A stretch of 64,000 nt of DNA from Diphasiastrum complanatum (Eukaryota > Streptophyta > Lycopodiopsida > Lycopodiales > Lycopodiaceae). Below, piece by piece: positions 21,797-33,910 of the stretch. A program made the position numbers and the translations under genes. Where the stretch lies: the NCBI GenBank assembly GCA_029204225.1, contig CM055115.1, forward strand, positions 9,359,466 through 9,423,465. Direction: 5' to 3'. Under the pieces are notes generated by a model. It searched no databases. It saw only the letters and a list, made by a program, of their open reading frames with translations, and was not told the DNA's origin. Positions within the stretch are counted from its first letter, which is position 1; each line of letters begins with the position of its first letter.

Positions 21797-24700
21797 TTTT
21801 TACATGATACAACTATAATACATCCATCTACAACTCCTAAGGCTGATCTTAACTTGATGAATGAAGACTTTGGCAAGGCTTTGGTGAGTAGATCAGCAAG
21901 GCAATCTGAAGAAGACACATGATGTAGCTTGATCTTATTTGCTTGAACCTTTTCCCTCACAAAATGGTGAGCAATCTCTATGTGCTTGCTCCTTGCATGG
22001 AATGTGGTATTGTTGCTAATGCTTGGCTTGATTGGTTGTCACAATATATTATTGGCTGTTCCTTGGCCTCCATGAATTGCAACTCCACCAAAAGCCTCTT
22101 CAACCATAAGATCTCCTTTGTTGTGAATGCTAGTGCCTTGTATTCCAACTCGGTTGAAAATAGAGAAATAGTATCTTGGGTTTTGAAAAGCCAAGACACT
22201 ATGCCATTGCAAAGAAAGGTAACAAAAGCACTTGTGGACCTCCTATCCACCTTATCACCTGCAAAATCAGCATCCGAATATGCCCTTAAGGCAAGATTAG
22301 ATCCATCATATAAAATGACAAAGTTCTTGATGGCCGAGATGTACCTCAACACCCTTTTTGCATTTTTCCAATGACAAACCAATGGATTTTGCATAGGTTG
22401 GCTTAGTTTACCCACACTATAACTTAGATCAGGCCTATTTATAGTAAGATAGATCAAGGAGCCTATATAGTGTGATGTCCTCAAAAGATGCTTCATCATC
22501 ACTATTAGAAACTTTACATTTTGCTCCATAGGAGTTTCTACTCCTTTACAATCTTTCATTTCAAACTTTTCTAAAATAGAAGAAGCATATTTGGATTGAC
22601 AAATAAAACTCAAATCTTTGCCTCTTGAAACTTCTATTCCTAATATGAAATGAAGATTACCAAGATCCACCATCTTAAACTCTTTAGACAATGCTACTTT
22701 CACTTCTTGAATACCATCATGATCATTTCCACTAAGGATAATGTCATCTACATACAAAATGAGAATGATGATTTTACCATCATTGAATCTTAAGTACAAA
22801 GAAGGATCATAAGCACTTACAACAAATTTTATAGAGTTCAAGAAAGTATTCAACCTAGAGTATCAGGCTCTAGGGGCTTGCTTAAGCCCATAAAGGCTTC
22901 TTAGCAATAAACACACTTTTTCCTTTTGATCTTCTTTGATGAAGCCTTCGGGTTGCCTCATGAAGATCTCCTCTTCCAAATAACCATTGAAAAATGCATT
23001 AGTCACATCAAATTGAAATAGAGGCCAATTGAAATTAGTTGCAAGAGAAATGATTAAACTTATGAAAACTAGTTTAGCAACAGGAGCAAAAGTTTCATCA
23101 AAATCTACTCCCTTGGTTTGCAAGAACTCCTTTGCCACTAGCCTTGCCTTGTGTTTGTTGATGCTCCCATCTTGATTGTACTTCAATCTATAGATCCATT
23201 TGCACTCAAGTGGTTTTCTTTCATAAGGAAGATCCACAAGCTTCCATGTATGATTCTCCATAAGAGCATCATACTTCTTTTGCATGGCATCCCTCCATTC
23301 TTGTGACTCCATAGCATCTTCAAAGCAACTTGGCTCATCAAACATAGAAGTTAGAAAAGTGTAAGAGGTAAGTGAATGAAGACCTTTCCTTTGTTCACCT
23401 TTGTCAACATAGGTGAGCCTTGAAGGCTCAGCTTTCCTTCTTGTAGACCTCCTTGGAGTCCTCGGATCTCGAGATGGATCCTCAAGATCCTGATCACATG
23501 TAGGCTCCTCCTCAAATCTTACAAGATCCTTGACATAAGATGGATTAGAAGCTTTTTCATTCAACTTACAGTAGTTACTTTCATCAAAAGTAACATCTCT
23601 ACTCACTAAAATCTTTTTAGTGATTGGATTATAGACTCTATATCCTTTGTTATTTTCAGCATAACCAACAAAGATCCCTTTTATAGAAGTAGGATCATCC
23701 TTCTTTCTTGTATCTAATGCTTGAAAAACATAGCAAGTAGATCCGAAAATTCTTAGATCTTTAAGATTCGGCTTCTTACAAAATAGAGCCTCATAAGATG
23801 TTATGCCTCCAATGGGCTTACATGGCAATCTATTACACAAATAAGTTGCACAAATAATAGCCTCTCCCCAAAAAGGCTTAGGTAGAGATGCATCTAGCCT
23901 TAAAGCCTTTGCACACTCACAAACTGTTCTATTCATTCTCTTGGCTATACCATTTTGTGGAGGATTATAAGTACATGTAAGCTCTCTTTTAATGCCATTG
24001 GATTTACAAAACTCTATCATCTTGGTGGAGATATACTCTCCACCATTATCACTCCTCAATACTTTAATTCTAGAATCAAGTTGATTTTCAACTAGTGTTT
24101 TGAACTTAACAAAAGCTCCAAACACTTTACTTTTGGCATCCAAAAGTTCAGTCCAAGTGTATCTAGAGTAATCATCAAATAAATATACATACATAGATGC
24201 ACCTCCATTAGATTTTTGAGAAAAAGAGTGCACATCACTATGAATGAGATCTAATGCTTTTGTAGATCTAGTGGAAGAGTTAACAAAAGGTAGCTTGTGT
24301 GCCTTTGAGAGGCTTCAAGCTTCACATATTTTTCCACACTTTGAGAGGGTCTTTGGAAGCTGAGAGCAAGATCCTTGGTGCATAGCATCTCCATTGATTT
24401 GAAGTTGGGATGGCCCAACCTGTTATGCCAAAGCTCCGCTTGATTGAGCTCCTCCTTCACCATGTTCACACTTCCAAGAAAAACATTAGCATCTAGCTTG
24501 AAAAGCCTTCCTTGCGTGAATCCCTTTACAAAGCAAGTATCATTCATCATTATGGAGAAAACCCCTTGCTTAAAATAGACATCTAAACCATCATCCATCA
24601 ATTTTCCTACACTTAACAAATTCTTAGTGAGTGTATGAACATAGAGTACATTATCAAGATCTACTCTTTTAGAGGATCCAAAACTTAAGGGAATAGTTCC

Positions 24701-25711
24701 CACTCCATATATTCTACATTCTTGATCACTTGTTGTTAGAATAGACTTTTTACAACCTACAAAAGGTACAAGAGTTGACAAAAAATCTTTTTGGAATGTC
24801 ATGTGGGAACTAGCCCCACTATCAATCCACCATGTGTCATTGGAGTAGCTCTTGGATGTTGATGTAGATGCCATCAAGGATGAATCCACTTCATCTTCAT
24901 CTTCCTCAAGAGTGAGGTTGGCTTGTTTGCTCTCTCCTGGTGCATTCTTTTTCTTGTAACACTCGGCTGCAAAGTGCCCCTTTTTTTCACAAAAGAAGCA
25001 CTTGAGTTTGGCTTTGTTCTTCTTTCCACCTTTAGAGCTTTATGGTTGTTCATCACTCTTGGTCTCCTTTTGTTGGATCTTCTTCTTTCCTTTGCTTGAG
25101 AAGTTGGCCTTCTCAGCACCATCATGTAACTTCAAGGAACCAATCCTTTACTCTCCTCGGCCACAAGCACACTATGGAGCTTGTCAATAGAAGGTAGTGC
25201 ATCTTGAATAGCAAAGCTTTGTACAAGATTGGAGAACACATCTCCAAGATCATTCAAAATTATTTGAACAAGTTCATCATCATGAATACCCTCACTTATG
25301 ATGGAAAGTTCTTTATTGAGAGACTTTATTCTCAAGACATACTCTTGAGCACTCTCATCACTCCCTCTAATGCTTTGAAGAACTTTATCTCTTATTATAG
25401 GCACTCTAGAGGTATTTTTGGATTCATAAATCCCTTTTAGATGGTCCCATGCCTCTTTGGCCGAGGTACAAGATGCCACTTCTTTTAGAAGTTCATTACT
25501 AACATTCATTTTTAGGCAATGTAATGCTAGTCTAGCTCTCCTTTTGTACCTCACTAGATCTTGCCCTCCTTGAGGTTCTTCTTTCTCTCCTCTGACAAGA
25601 TCATACATATCTTGGAGCACTAGTAGTGCCCATTCTTACTTTCCATGTTGAATAATTATTAGAATTTAGCCTTTCACTAGCCTCAAGAAGATAGGCTCCA
25701 GTTGAACCCAT
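21793..25711 (-). pseudogene. Copia gag-pol polyprotein, inactivated
   Basis: Domain order: gag from ATG 25711 (LNSNNYSTWKVRM) with ALPSIDKLHSVL near its end; CCHC knuckle CFFCEKKGHFAAEC (~24960-25005); protease WWIDSGASSHM (~24805-24838); pre-integrase LWHNRLGHPN (~24410-24440); integrase with HSDV, RSDNGGEY and PPQNGIAKRMNR; RT with YVDD (~22740-22760); RNase H with DADFAGD; end with KHIEIAHHFVREKV and ADLLTKALP. Damage: frameshifts near 25622, 25130, 24250 and 22000; a stop in the gag-protease linker; TGA at about 22854 where the family has Trp; and the integrase catalytic Glu is Lys (AKR for AER). Otherwise well preserved, so the youngest Copia on this strand. Order integrase-RT proves Ty1/copia. 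Confidence 0.93.
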
Positions 25712-26317
25712 TCTAACTAGTAACAAATACAATAAATGTACTATTCAAAGGCTCTCCCTTCTCTCTTTCTCAGAATTTAGCTACAATGCTACTCTCTTGA
25801 GTCTCACAAGACTCAAGAAGCAAGATCTGTAATGATCTTAAACTCAAAAGGACTTGGGAAAATGAATTCTACACAATCTACTCAATTTAGAAGCTTGGAT
25901 TTGACTCTTGGAATTGCCAAAGCATTCCTATGGTGTTTAGAATGGTTTTAGCTTCACTTTTGAACTAAAAAAGCCTCACACTCACTCTCAATGATTTGTA
26001 GGTTTAATAAGCTTCTAACACCTTTCAACATCAAATCTATTATGGAAACAATGGATTTTTATAAGCACATCACTAGTTTCACTCTTCACAACTTGTTTTG
26101 AAGCTCAAATATTGAAAAAACACAAAGTTTTGGTGAAAGTACAACTCCAGCAGCCTCTCACACGTGTGAGAAGTACATCTGAACTTTACACACTAATCTG
26201 GACGTCAACATCAAAAGTAAACTATTAGTAAAGGTCGCCCTCCTTCAAAAATGAATCAAGCACCAATGCTTTCACCAAAATGAAGACATTTGGATCATCA
26301 ACTAAGCTCTTTGACTT
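25712..26317 (-). other. Copia leader
   Basis: 606 bp between PBS and gag ATG; no coding. Would carry packaging signals in an active element. Confidence 0.6.
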
Positions 26318-26330
26318 GGCTCTAATACCA
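26318..26330 (-). other. Copia primer-binding site
   Basis: Minus-strand TGGTATTAGAGCC, initiator tRNA-Met type, directly abutting the LTR end (TTTGACA). Confidence 0.85.
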
Positions 26331-26563
26331 TGTCAAATTTCAGAGTTTAAGGACTGAATTTGATATACAAATGATCACAAAGAGTGATTGGTAGCTTGGG
26401 ATCTTGATCTATATCAAGATTAGCTTCCAAATCTTGATCTACTTGACAATCTTTGTGATTCCAAGCAAGAACAATCAAATAAGGATGACCCACGGCTTCA
26501 CACGTGTGAAGTACAGCTACAGTATGGCCTGATAATAGAGAAATAGTTTACTAATGATTTACT
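26331..26563 (-). repeat. 5' LTR remnant of the Copia element
   Basis: Starts next to the PBS and extends to the junction with an unrelated Copia integrase fragment near 26564. Only the U5-side part remains. Confidence 0.65.
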
Positions 26564-28175
26564 AAGCATTCATTCACAAAGAAAGATTCATGTGCTAGCA
26601 TACATTTGGCTGACTCGACCAGGGTACGATTCTTCCTCTCGGCTTTGATTTGTCTGCCAATTTCTTTCTCTACATGCTCCTTGAAGATTTTGAAACAATT
26701 GAAAGCTTTTGACTTCTTCTTGATAAAGTACACCAAGCAATCCGCTAGAAACACGCCGATGGCTTGATCTAAATGGTTTCATGGCCAGTTTACATACTAG
26801 ACAGTCTTGACAAGTAGATAATTTGACTTTCCTATCTGGATAGTCGAGATCAACAACAATAGATTGTTTAGACATTTGTTGTACAAAATGAATAGAAGTA
26901 CTGTTATTTCTTTGAATAGAAGTACTAAGAGCCTGACTAGAGGTAGAACAACAATGACTTAATCTATACAATTATCCATGTCTCTTTCCAAGTGCTAGGA
27001 TCCTGTCTTTCCTATCAACTACTTTACACTCATCAGATTCAAATTCTACTCTATGTCCTAGATCTGTAATTCTGCTAACGAAGAGCGAATTTGTAGATAG
27101 ATTCGGTACATGCAGTACATTTTAAAGTATCTTAGATTGATTGTTTGCAAAGCTCAATCTTACTGTACCTTCACCTTTGATAGCATGTGTGCTATTGTTT
27201 CCCATGTGAACATATTGTTTGGTATTGGAAGGCGTATAGGACTCGAAATAGCCAATATGGCTAGTCATGTGTTGTGTGGCTCGGGAGTTCAGAAACTAGG
27301 AGCTGTCGTTGCATGTTCTTTGATGGCTAGTCATTAAGGCATCATTATCCGATTCTTGAATCGACTGTGGTGCTTCTGTAGCTGCATTTGCCACTTGTTT
27401 CGACTGCCCCTTGCTGTTGTTCTTTTCCTGCAGTATGCGACAATCTTGGATCTTGTGGTTGGTTCACCAGAATATGTGTAGAATAGCTAATTCTTTGTCG
27501 GCTAGTTTGACTGCTCTAGACGCTATGTCGGTTCATGATTTAGCCTTGGTTGCTTTGGGCCTTTCTTTGTTGCTTAGTTGAGCCTTTGTTGGTGTATAAG
27601 GCATGAGAGTCGACACTTGAGGAACCAATGACTTTGTTCCTTCTGCTCTCTTCCTAAAACAACATTGTCATGACTCTTGAAAGAGTCAATTCAAGGTGTG
27701 TCAAGATAATCATCACCCAGCTATCATATGAGCTTGGAAAGCTTGAAAGTAGTGTCATTACTACATTTTGATCATCTATGACAAATCCAAAATTAGCCAT
27801 TTGCTTTGGTAGGTTCTTGAACTGGTTGATGTGATTATGTAGGGAATCTTCGTTGGTCATCTTGAGGGAGAAAATGTTCTTTCTTAGATGTAGCTTGGAA
27901 GCTACGTCGCGGACATCGTACAGAGTGCTCAAGATGCCCCAGACTTCCTTGGAGATCTGAGCTTCATACACATGGCCGATTTGAGTGTCTGATCTATTGA
28001 GGATGATTAGCGCAAAGGCTTTGCCATCTTTCAGCATTCATCGAGAGATTGCAGCATCGTCAGCTTCATTTCTTACCTCTACACCTATAACAATGTCATA
28101 CAATTCCTTAGCCATTAGCACAGTTCTCATCTTAAATTTCTATAGATGGTGATTGGCTCCATCAAGCTTGTCCAT
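26564..28175 (-). pseudogene. Copia family C: gag, protease and pre-integrase remnant
   Basis: Reading down from 28175: gag (KFKMRTVLMAKELYD, SKEVWGILSTLYDVRD, SSYDSWVMI) to 27655; a decayed zinc-knuckle region; protease FLNSGATQHMTSHIGY near 27260-27330, where the catalytic motif has Asn in place of Asp; VPNLSTNSL-like pre-integrase; CQDCLVCKLAMKPF (~26770-26820); start of integrase; and AKCMLAHES at the end. Integrase core, RT and RNase H are missing. Frameshifts and stops throughout. Confidence 0.82.
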
Positions 28176-28284
28176 CATAGGACTGGATTTATATAGCCTC
28201 GTAGCTGTTCTAAATATGAAATATTTGTCTTAAGTTCCATAACCACTTTTGACAAGGATCATAATAACATATAGTTCTATCAGC
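28176..28284 (-). promoter_or_regulatory. Partial Copia family C leader
   Basis: Contains a degraded TATA stretch (gatttatatagcctcgtag near 28187-28205) and the ataacc region found upstream of other gag copies; most of the leader is deleted. Confidence 0.5.
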
Positions 28285-28465
28285 CCTTGGCGTAGTCCCC
28301 CTGATGGTGGTGTGTTCCTTCGTTCGAGCAGCTCACTACTGGCATTTCGGCTTGCTCCTGAAGTTTGTTACATTTATCATCTCTATTAGGGAGCTAAACC
28401 TCCATATCAGATAACTGCTACTACTGTCGTTTCAAATCTACCATGGAGTGCCGCAGTCTCTTCCT
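28285..28465 (-). repeat. Coiled-coil segment fused to Copia gag, copy 1
   Basis: Minus-strand match to 46584-46770. One frame gives heptad-like QLHDRDDKCNKLQEEAE. It follows the gag at 28466 with the same junction seen at 34215 and 48771. Confidence 0.75.
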
Positions 28466-29015
28466 GCAACAACATTGTCATGACTCTTGAAAGAGTCAGT
28501 TTAGGGTGTGTCGTGATAATCATCACCCAGCTGTCGCATGAGCTTGGCAAGCTTGAAAGTAGTGTCATTACTGCATTTTGATCATCTATGACATATCCGA
28601 CAGTGGCCATTTGCTTCAGCAGTTCTTTGACTAGCTGATGTGCCTCTGTAGGGAATCTTCGTTGGTCATCTTGAGCGAGAAAATCTTCTTCTTGAGATGT
28701 AGCTTGGAAGCTATGTCGCACACATAGTACAGAGTGCTCAAGGTGTCCCAAACTTCCTTGGAGGTCTGAGCTTTAGACATATGGCCGATTTGAGTGTCTG
28801 ATATATTGAGGATGATCAGCGCAAAGGCTTTGCCATCCTTCAGCTTCCATCAAGAAAATTGCAGCATCGTCATCTTCGGGTCTTACCTCTGCACCTATAA
28901 CAACGTCATACAATTTGTTAGCCATTAGCATAGTTCTCATCTTAAATTTATATAGATGGTAATTGGCTTCATCATGCTTGTCCATTATAGGACTGGCTTT
29001 CCCTTGGAAATCCAT
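28466..29015 (-). pseudogene. Copia gag (family C), chimeric 3' end
   Basis: From ATG 29015 (MDFQGKASPIMDK). KFKMRTMLMANKLYD, LKQMATVGYVIDD, SSCDSWVMIITTHPK and LQEE are preserved, with a frameshift near 28790-28620. The C-terminus reads into the coiled-coil segment at 28465. Confidence 0.82.
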
Positions 29016-29680
29016 GTTGATGTTAGTCTAAGTGATAGTAGTAACTATCAGTGACCTGAGAATGAAAATAGACTAACTCACTAACTTCACTTCATTTCAT
29101 TTCAATGAAATATGCGAGAACAAATGCACTTTATATAGCCTCGTGTTCTAAATATGAAATAACCCTCTTAAGTTCCATAACCGCATTTGACAAGGATCGG
29201 AATAACATATGGGCTCTGGGTCAAAATAAAGTTTGACCATGGATTGATTTGATCTTCGACCTGGTATCAGAATACACTTATTCTATTCTAAGCTCAATCT
29301 TTTTCAAACAACAAATAAACTATCACAAGAAATAACTATTTTGCATTATCTAGATCGAAATAAGAGACAACTAGATCATGCCATGTTATCACATGTCTTC
29401 ATCCTCAGATTGAGCAGGTCCTCCAAAATGTACATGAATTGTTGTAATGTGCTCCTTCCAAAAATCTATTAAAGTTTTCATATGAAAATTTGGGGCTACA
29501 CAAATGCATACAACATCATTGTTGTAATCTATACAAAAATTCGTGCTCGTTGTTGAAAAAAAATGATCAGCATCGATCATTAATTGTTTTTTTAAAGATC
29601 ATTGATGAACAACCACTTCACCCCTCCTTTTAATGAAATTATCAATTTCAATAAAAGTTAACTGGAAAGATGATATATAA
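29016..29680 (-). promoter_or_regulatory. Copia family C LTR/leader with TATA box
   Basis: TATATAAAG at 29129-29137 (minus strand) and the leader hairpin at 29034-29049. Repeats the segments at 14030-14639 and 47560-48222. Confidence 0.65.
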
Positions 29681-30929
29681 AAATATCCAAATCCAAGAAA
29701 AGTCAGTAATAAGTGCTTCCACTAAAAGGATTCACTTCATTACAGACATGACTTATCCTTCAAATATTTTCAATCTGAGTGATAGAAGTTACTATTCCAT
29801 CGAAATCCATTTATGTAACAGAGATATTCTAGGTTTAAGAAATTGAAACATTTTAATCTTAGAATTTATCTGAATTCCAAGGCTATTCACACAAGTAGTA
29901 ATATGAAATAGCAAACTCTTAGAAGAATAACTTCATGTTGGAAAGAATCATATAACTCAGTCTGATATCTTATATTTGAGAAATTACTAAGAAGTTAAGG
30001 ATTAATTAATAAAGCGAGAAATAGATTCGAGGGCCTCTAATTTTGTAAATAATGAGATACCACATTGGGATCTAGATTAAACCTCAAAATTTTCCAAAAT
30101 ATCCCACATTTGATCGAATGGTTTTCTTCTATCACATATCGTGACTAGGTACTATAACACACCATTGATCATCAGATCTTTACAGTCCTAGAATTCTCTT
30201 TCCAAAATTACTGATGTCCCATACCATCAGCTTTTCCTTTCAGAAAATACTTAACCGCCTAATCTGATATTCTAGAGATCCACTGATCATCTAGCTGTCC
30301 TATAATCACTATAGGTTATTATGCCTTATTTCCAAAACACTAGAGAATCCATTTATTCAGATGACTGGCATGCCTATGAGATGGATACTACGAATCCACA
30401 TCTGATCCTGTGATATAAACAGAAGAATTACCATGGTTAAATATTACATCCTGATCCTTTCTGGTTAATGAATAAGCTTCAAATCCCCTACTGATGCATC
30501 AAATCTAGGGACAAGCTTCTGTCAACTAACAGATCCAATGTAATCCATGCATGAGATTCCACCTTTAACCTCACAATTGACATCCAAAACTGTGGATAAC
30601 TCAATGGTTACAAAGATATCAGTTACGAGGTCAACTGAATGAATTCAAACCAGGAAATCAATAACCAGAATTAAGCAACTATTTACAAGGATTACCAAGA
30701 TCCGAACTGCGAAATACATTTCCTTATACTACTTACTACCATCTGATGTCCACTCTTCTTCCTTCCTTAGAATTTTCAGTTCTCTGGAAAACTATTTCAA
30801 CTAAGGTACCAAAAAGACGTACTGACAGTAGTAAATGTTTAAAAATCAATCACTATAGGAAAAAGTCCAAAACAATTTTACTTATGTCCTTCACCTGGGT
30901 TGAATATCCGTTATATCAAAAATCATTTG
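29681..30929. other. No gene; partly repeated DNA
   Basis: 29681-30540 has no second copy and no coding signal I can support. 30550-30870 matches 19600-19882. Confidence 0.5.
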
Positions 30930-31600
30930 CTAGTATGTGAAACCGTACTAGTCTAATCTTTTGAATATAATTCACCGTAGGATTTTACTGGAAATGAAAT
31001 CAGTCATGTAATTTCTTTTATTACAAATTTTCCAGTAAAATTGGACTATTTTTCCTTTTTATTGACTAGTTTGGCATGACTCCGTTAATATTGATAAATC
31101 CTATCCAAACACATAATATAAAATTACATGAATGGAAATCTTACCAATAGGATTTCAGTAATTCTTGAACCATATCCTATCAGATTTACTGTCTAGATAA
31201 AGAATACTATTCCCACTCATTCAATCTGGTCATTTCATATTGTTTGACGATTTTGATCAAATTTAACGAGTATCTTGCACAAACATTCGTTTGACTGATT
31301 TCTAGCGATCAACATCGATTAGAAAACTATCAGGCAAGTAACTGATTTCAAATTTTTACCAAATTTAAATTCAACAAAAAAAAAAAAAATTCAAATTTCA
31401 ACTTTCAATCTGGGAGTTCCCAACTCCAAAAGTAAAAAGAATGGCAATACAGTAAAACTTGTCGGCAATTTCATTGCAGTTTCTCTTGTCAATTTTAACT
31501 TATCTATCACCACAAAATAATTTAGACTTAGTGAAAACACTGTGACCAATTATGAGTGATAAACTCAGTTTAATCAATTCACTAATCGAAACTGATTTTA
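30930..31600 (+). repeat. AT-rich dispersed repeat, copy 4
   Basis: Direct match to 14640-15270 and 19930-20590. Confidence 0.85.
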
Positions 31601-32504
31601 TAGATGACAAAAAAATGAACGAAATTTTTATTTTTTCGGAAAACTCAAATTTTGCTTTTATTTTACGTGATTCGAAAATACTGTCAGTACAAAAGGCAAT
31701 CGAAATTGAAAAAATTGAAACACTGTCCGATTTCTAATGTTACTAACCCAATGTCAAACTGGCATGAAAGCACACTACATCAGTTACAAACGTCATTACG
31801 GCATGTTTTTACGTAAACTTCAATTTTACGGAATTTGTCGTCCATTAATACTGATTTGTGATCCAACTGTCAAAGCACATGCATATGACCACTCAAATCA
31901 ATTGTAAATCTCTCATGCATGTCAGAATCACTCTAAGAATCAACTTGCAACTAATCCATGCAAGCACAATACTGCAAATTAGGGAAATGACTGGCATGCA
32001 GTCAGAACAATTTCAAATTTTGCCAATTTTACTCACAAAACTGCAAAACTTCAAATGATCGTAACTTTGGCTATAGGACACCAAATTGGGTGCTGTAAAG
32101 CGTATTACAGAGCAAGACCAAAGCGTATTACAAAGCAAGACCAATTGCTGGAATTCTTGGTTCTCACCTCAAAGAAAGCTTCAAACGACTTTGGTATACC
32201 TATTTACAAGCTCTACATGGTGTTTTATAGCCACCTCTATCCAACTTTATGAAAAACAAACAAAAATGATGATTTTTGGCTATTTTCCAGTTTTTTCATC
32301 ACAATAAAGTGGAAATTCATGACATACAACTCTTTCTCTAACACATGCAAACCAATTTATAGAATTACAACCATCTAATTGGTCTGATCTTGCTGGATTA
32401 TGGTTCTTCCTATCTATTTTGTGCCAAAAAACATGAAAAACCAAACAATTTTTACCAAAACATAGCCTACAATCCTAAATCATTGGAAAGAACCAGCATG
32501 CATC
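31601..32504 (+). other. Non-coding part of second Gypsy-associated block
   Basis: Matches 15271-16560 with internal deletion near 32090-32140. No coding. Confidence 0.65.
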
Positions 32505-33077
32505 ATTGGAAATAGCCGGATTGGAGAAGTTAATCAGTTATGCTTTGCTGAGTTCCAATCCGAGTTGTATCTTTCTCTGCGAGATCTTTGTCGAACCGAT
32601 GAGTTTTTTGGTCGTATATGGCAAGATGTCCTGGCAGGAAGCTCTATTTTGAGAGAAAATCTAGGAAAGCAAGATTCCAAGAAATCTCATGAAGAGAAGA
32701 TACTTGATAATTATTTCATTAGAAATGGTTTGCTTTTCCATAGAGGAAAAGTTTGTGCACCAGATATCGTGGACATTAGGGCCCAAATCCTGCACGAGTG
32801 CCACAATAGCCCCAGTGCGGGACACCCTGGTATACAGAGGACACTTGACCTTGTTAAGTGAAAATTTTATTGGCCAAAAATGAAAGGTCATGTTGAGGCA
32901 TATGTTCAAAAATGTGAAAAATGCCAAGTAAATAAAGCAGAAACCAGCAAGAAATGGGAAAATACTTCCATGGATTTTTTGGTCGGACTTCCCAAGTTAG
33001 GGAAGGGTCACGATGCTATTTGGGTAGTAGTTGACAAGCTAACAAAAATGGTGCAGTTGATTCCAACAAAAACTTTG
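32505..33077 (+). pseudogene. Ty3/gypsy integrase fragment (second copy)
   Basis: Same as 16561-17138: YLSLRDLCRTDEFFG, zinc finger HNSPSAGHPGIQRT ... CEKCQVNK, and the first catalytic Asp in MDFLVGLP. It ends near 33077 at VQLIPTKT, where the host-gene 3' segment is joined. The second Asp and Glu are absent. Fewer stops than the copy at 16561. Confidence 0.85.
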
Positions 33078-33079
33078 TT

Positions 33080-33466
33080 GTAAAACTTTGTGCCTATTCA
33101 GATATATTCTAAGCAAAATGCTGACGCCATGGTAATACTACAAAGGAGCCATAGTAAAGGCCACGAGCAATTGAGACAAAGTAATCACAATTACTATTTT
33201 CTCTACCAAGTAAATTGTAGACCTCAATTATCTTGCCTTTCAAGAATATAAACAACGATAAAAGATGTTCTATTTTTGTCAGTTAATTTGATGCCATGTT
33301 ACTCCTCAATATCCAGCTAGTAAATAATCTTGCGATAGTCATTCTAGAGGTGCAACTAGCGAAGAATCACTCAACAAAATTTCCTTACTGCAGAAATGAG
33401 TTTTGTCCTACCCGCGACTATGTCATCAAAAAGATCACGTACGGTGCACACTAAACTTTCCAAACC
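33080..33466 (-). pseudogene. Captured 3' end of the BYPASS1-like gene, copy 2
   Basis: Reverse complement of about 10352-10738. The junction at 33466 (gene codons to retroelement) is the same as at 19327. The other end is shorter than in copy 1 and abuts Gypsy integrase. Confidence 0.88.
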
Positions 33467-33910
33467 TTCAAAGTATTCACTATATTTATCTTCATGTTTT
33501 GTGTATATCATCCGTAGTAATGGATAATAGAAATCCACTAGTAGTTCTATTCAACTTTTCTATGAGTATTTTTGGACATTCAACATCTTATCATTGGATG
33601 TTACAAGAAACCTTAAGTAATGATCTGTTTTGAAGGTTTGGCTGCAATTATTTTCAAAGGCCGGATCCTTTTGTCTCAAATATTCTAAAGCGATATCATG
33701 TGAAGTCTTCCATTTATTACCTTATTGGAGATGTCTCCTTTTAATTCCTGAATTCGATATATGGGGCACATCAAATTGAATAGGCAGTATGAGATACATC
33801 CCATATACTAAAGATAAGGGTGTTTTCTTTGTTGTTATCTTTTTGTTTTTGATATACCAAAAGAACCGCTAGTATTTTTGTGTCCCATGTGGATTTAGAA
33901 CAGCTTAATG
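33467..33910 (-). pseudogene. Gypsy integrase C-terminal fragment with tail
   Basis: 33730-33890 on the minus strand encodes remnants of the TPLSLVYGM-LPIQFDVP block found intact at 46934 and 49083. The rest is the non-coding tail shared with 19328-19600. Confidence 0.65.

Larger units (their letters stand above)
21703..26563 (-). mobile_element. Near-complete Copia retrotransposon, both LTRs truncated
   Basis: Minus-strand element: 5' LTR remnant (26331-26563), PBS (26318-26330), leader, gag-pol (25711 to 21793), PPT (21786-21796), 3' LTR remnant (21703-21785). The outer parts of both LTRs are missing, replaced by other repeats, so it no longer carries a matching LTR pair or TSD. Palindromic cacacgtgtg motifs occur in both LTR remnants and the leader. 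Confidence 0.88.

Noticed and set aside
21943-22374. 143-codon plus-strand frame
   Set aside because: Antisense shadow of the Copia RNase H domain.
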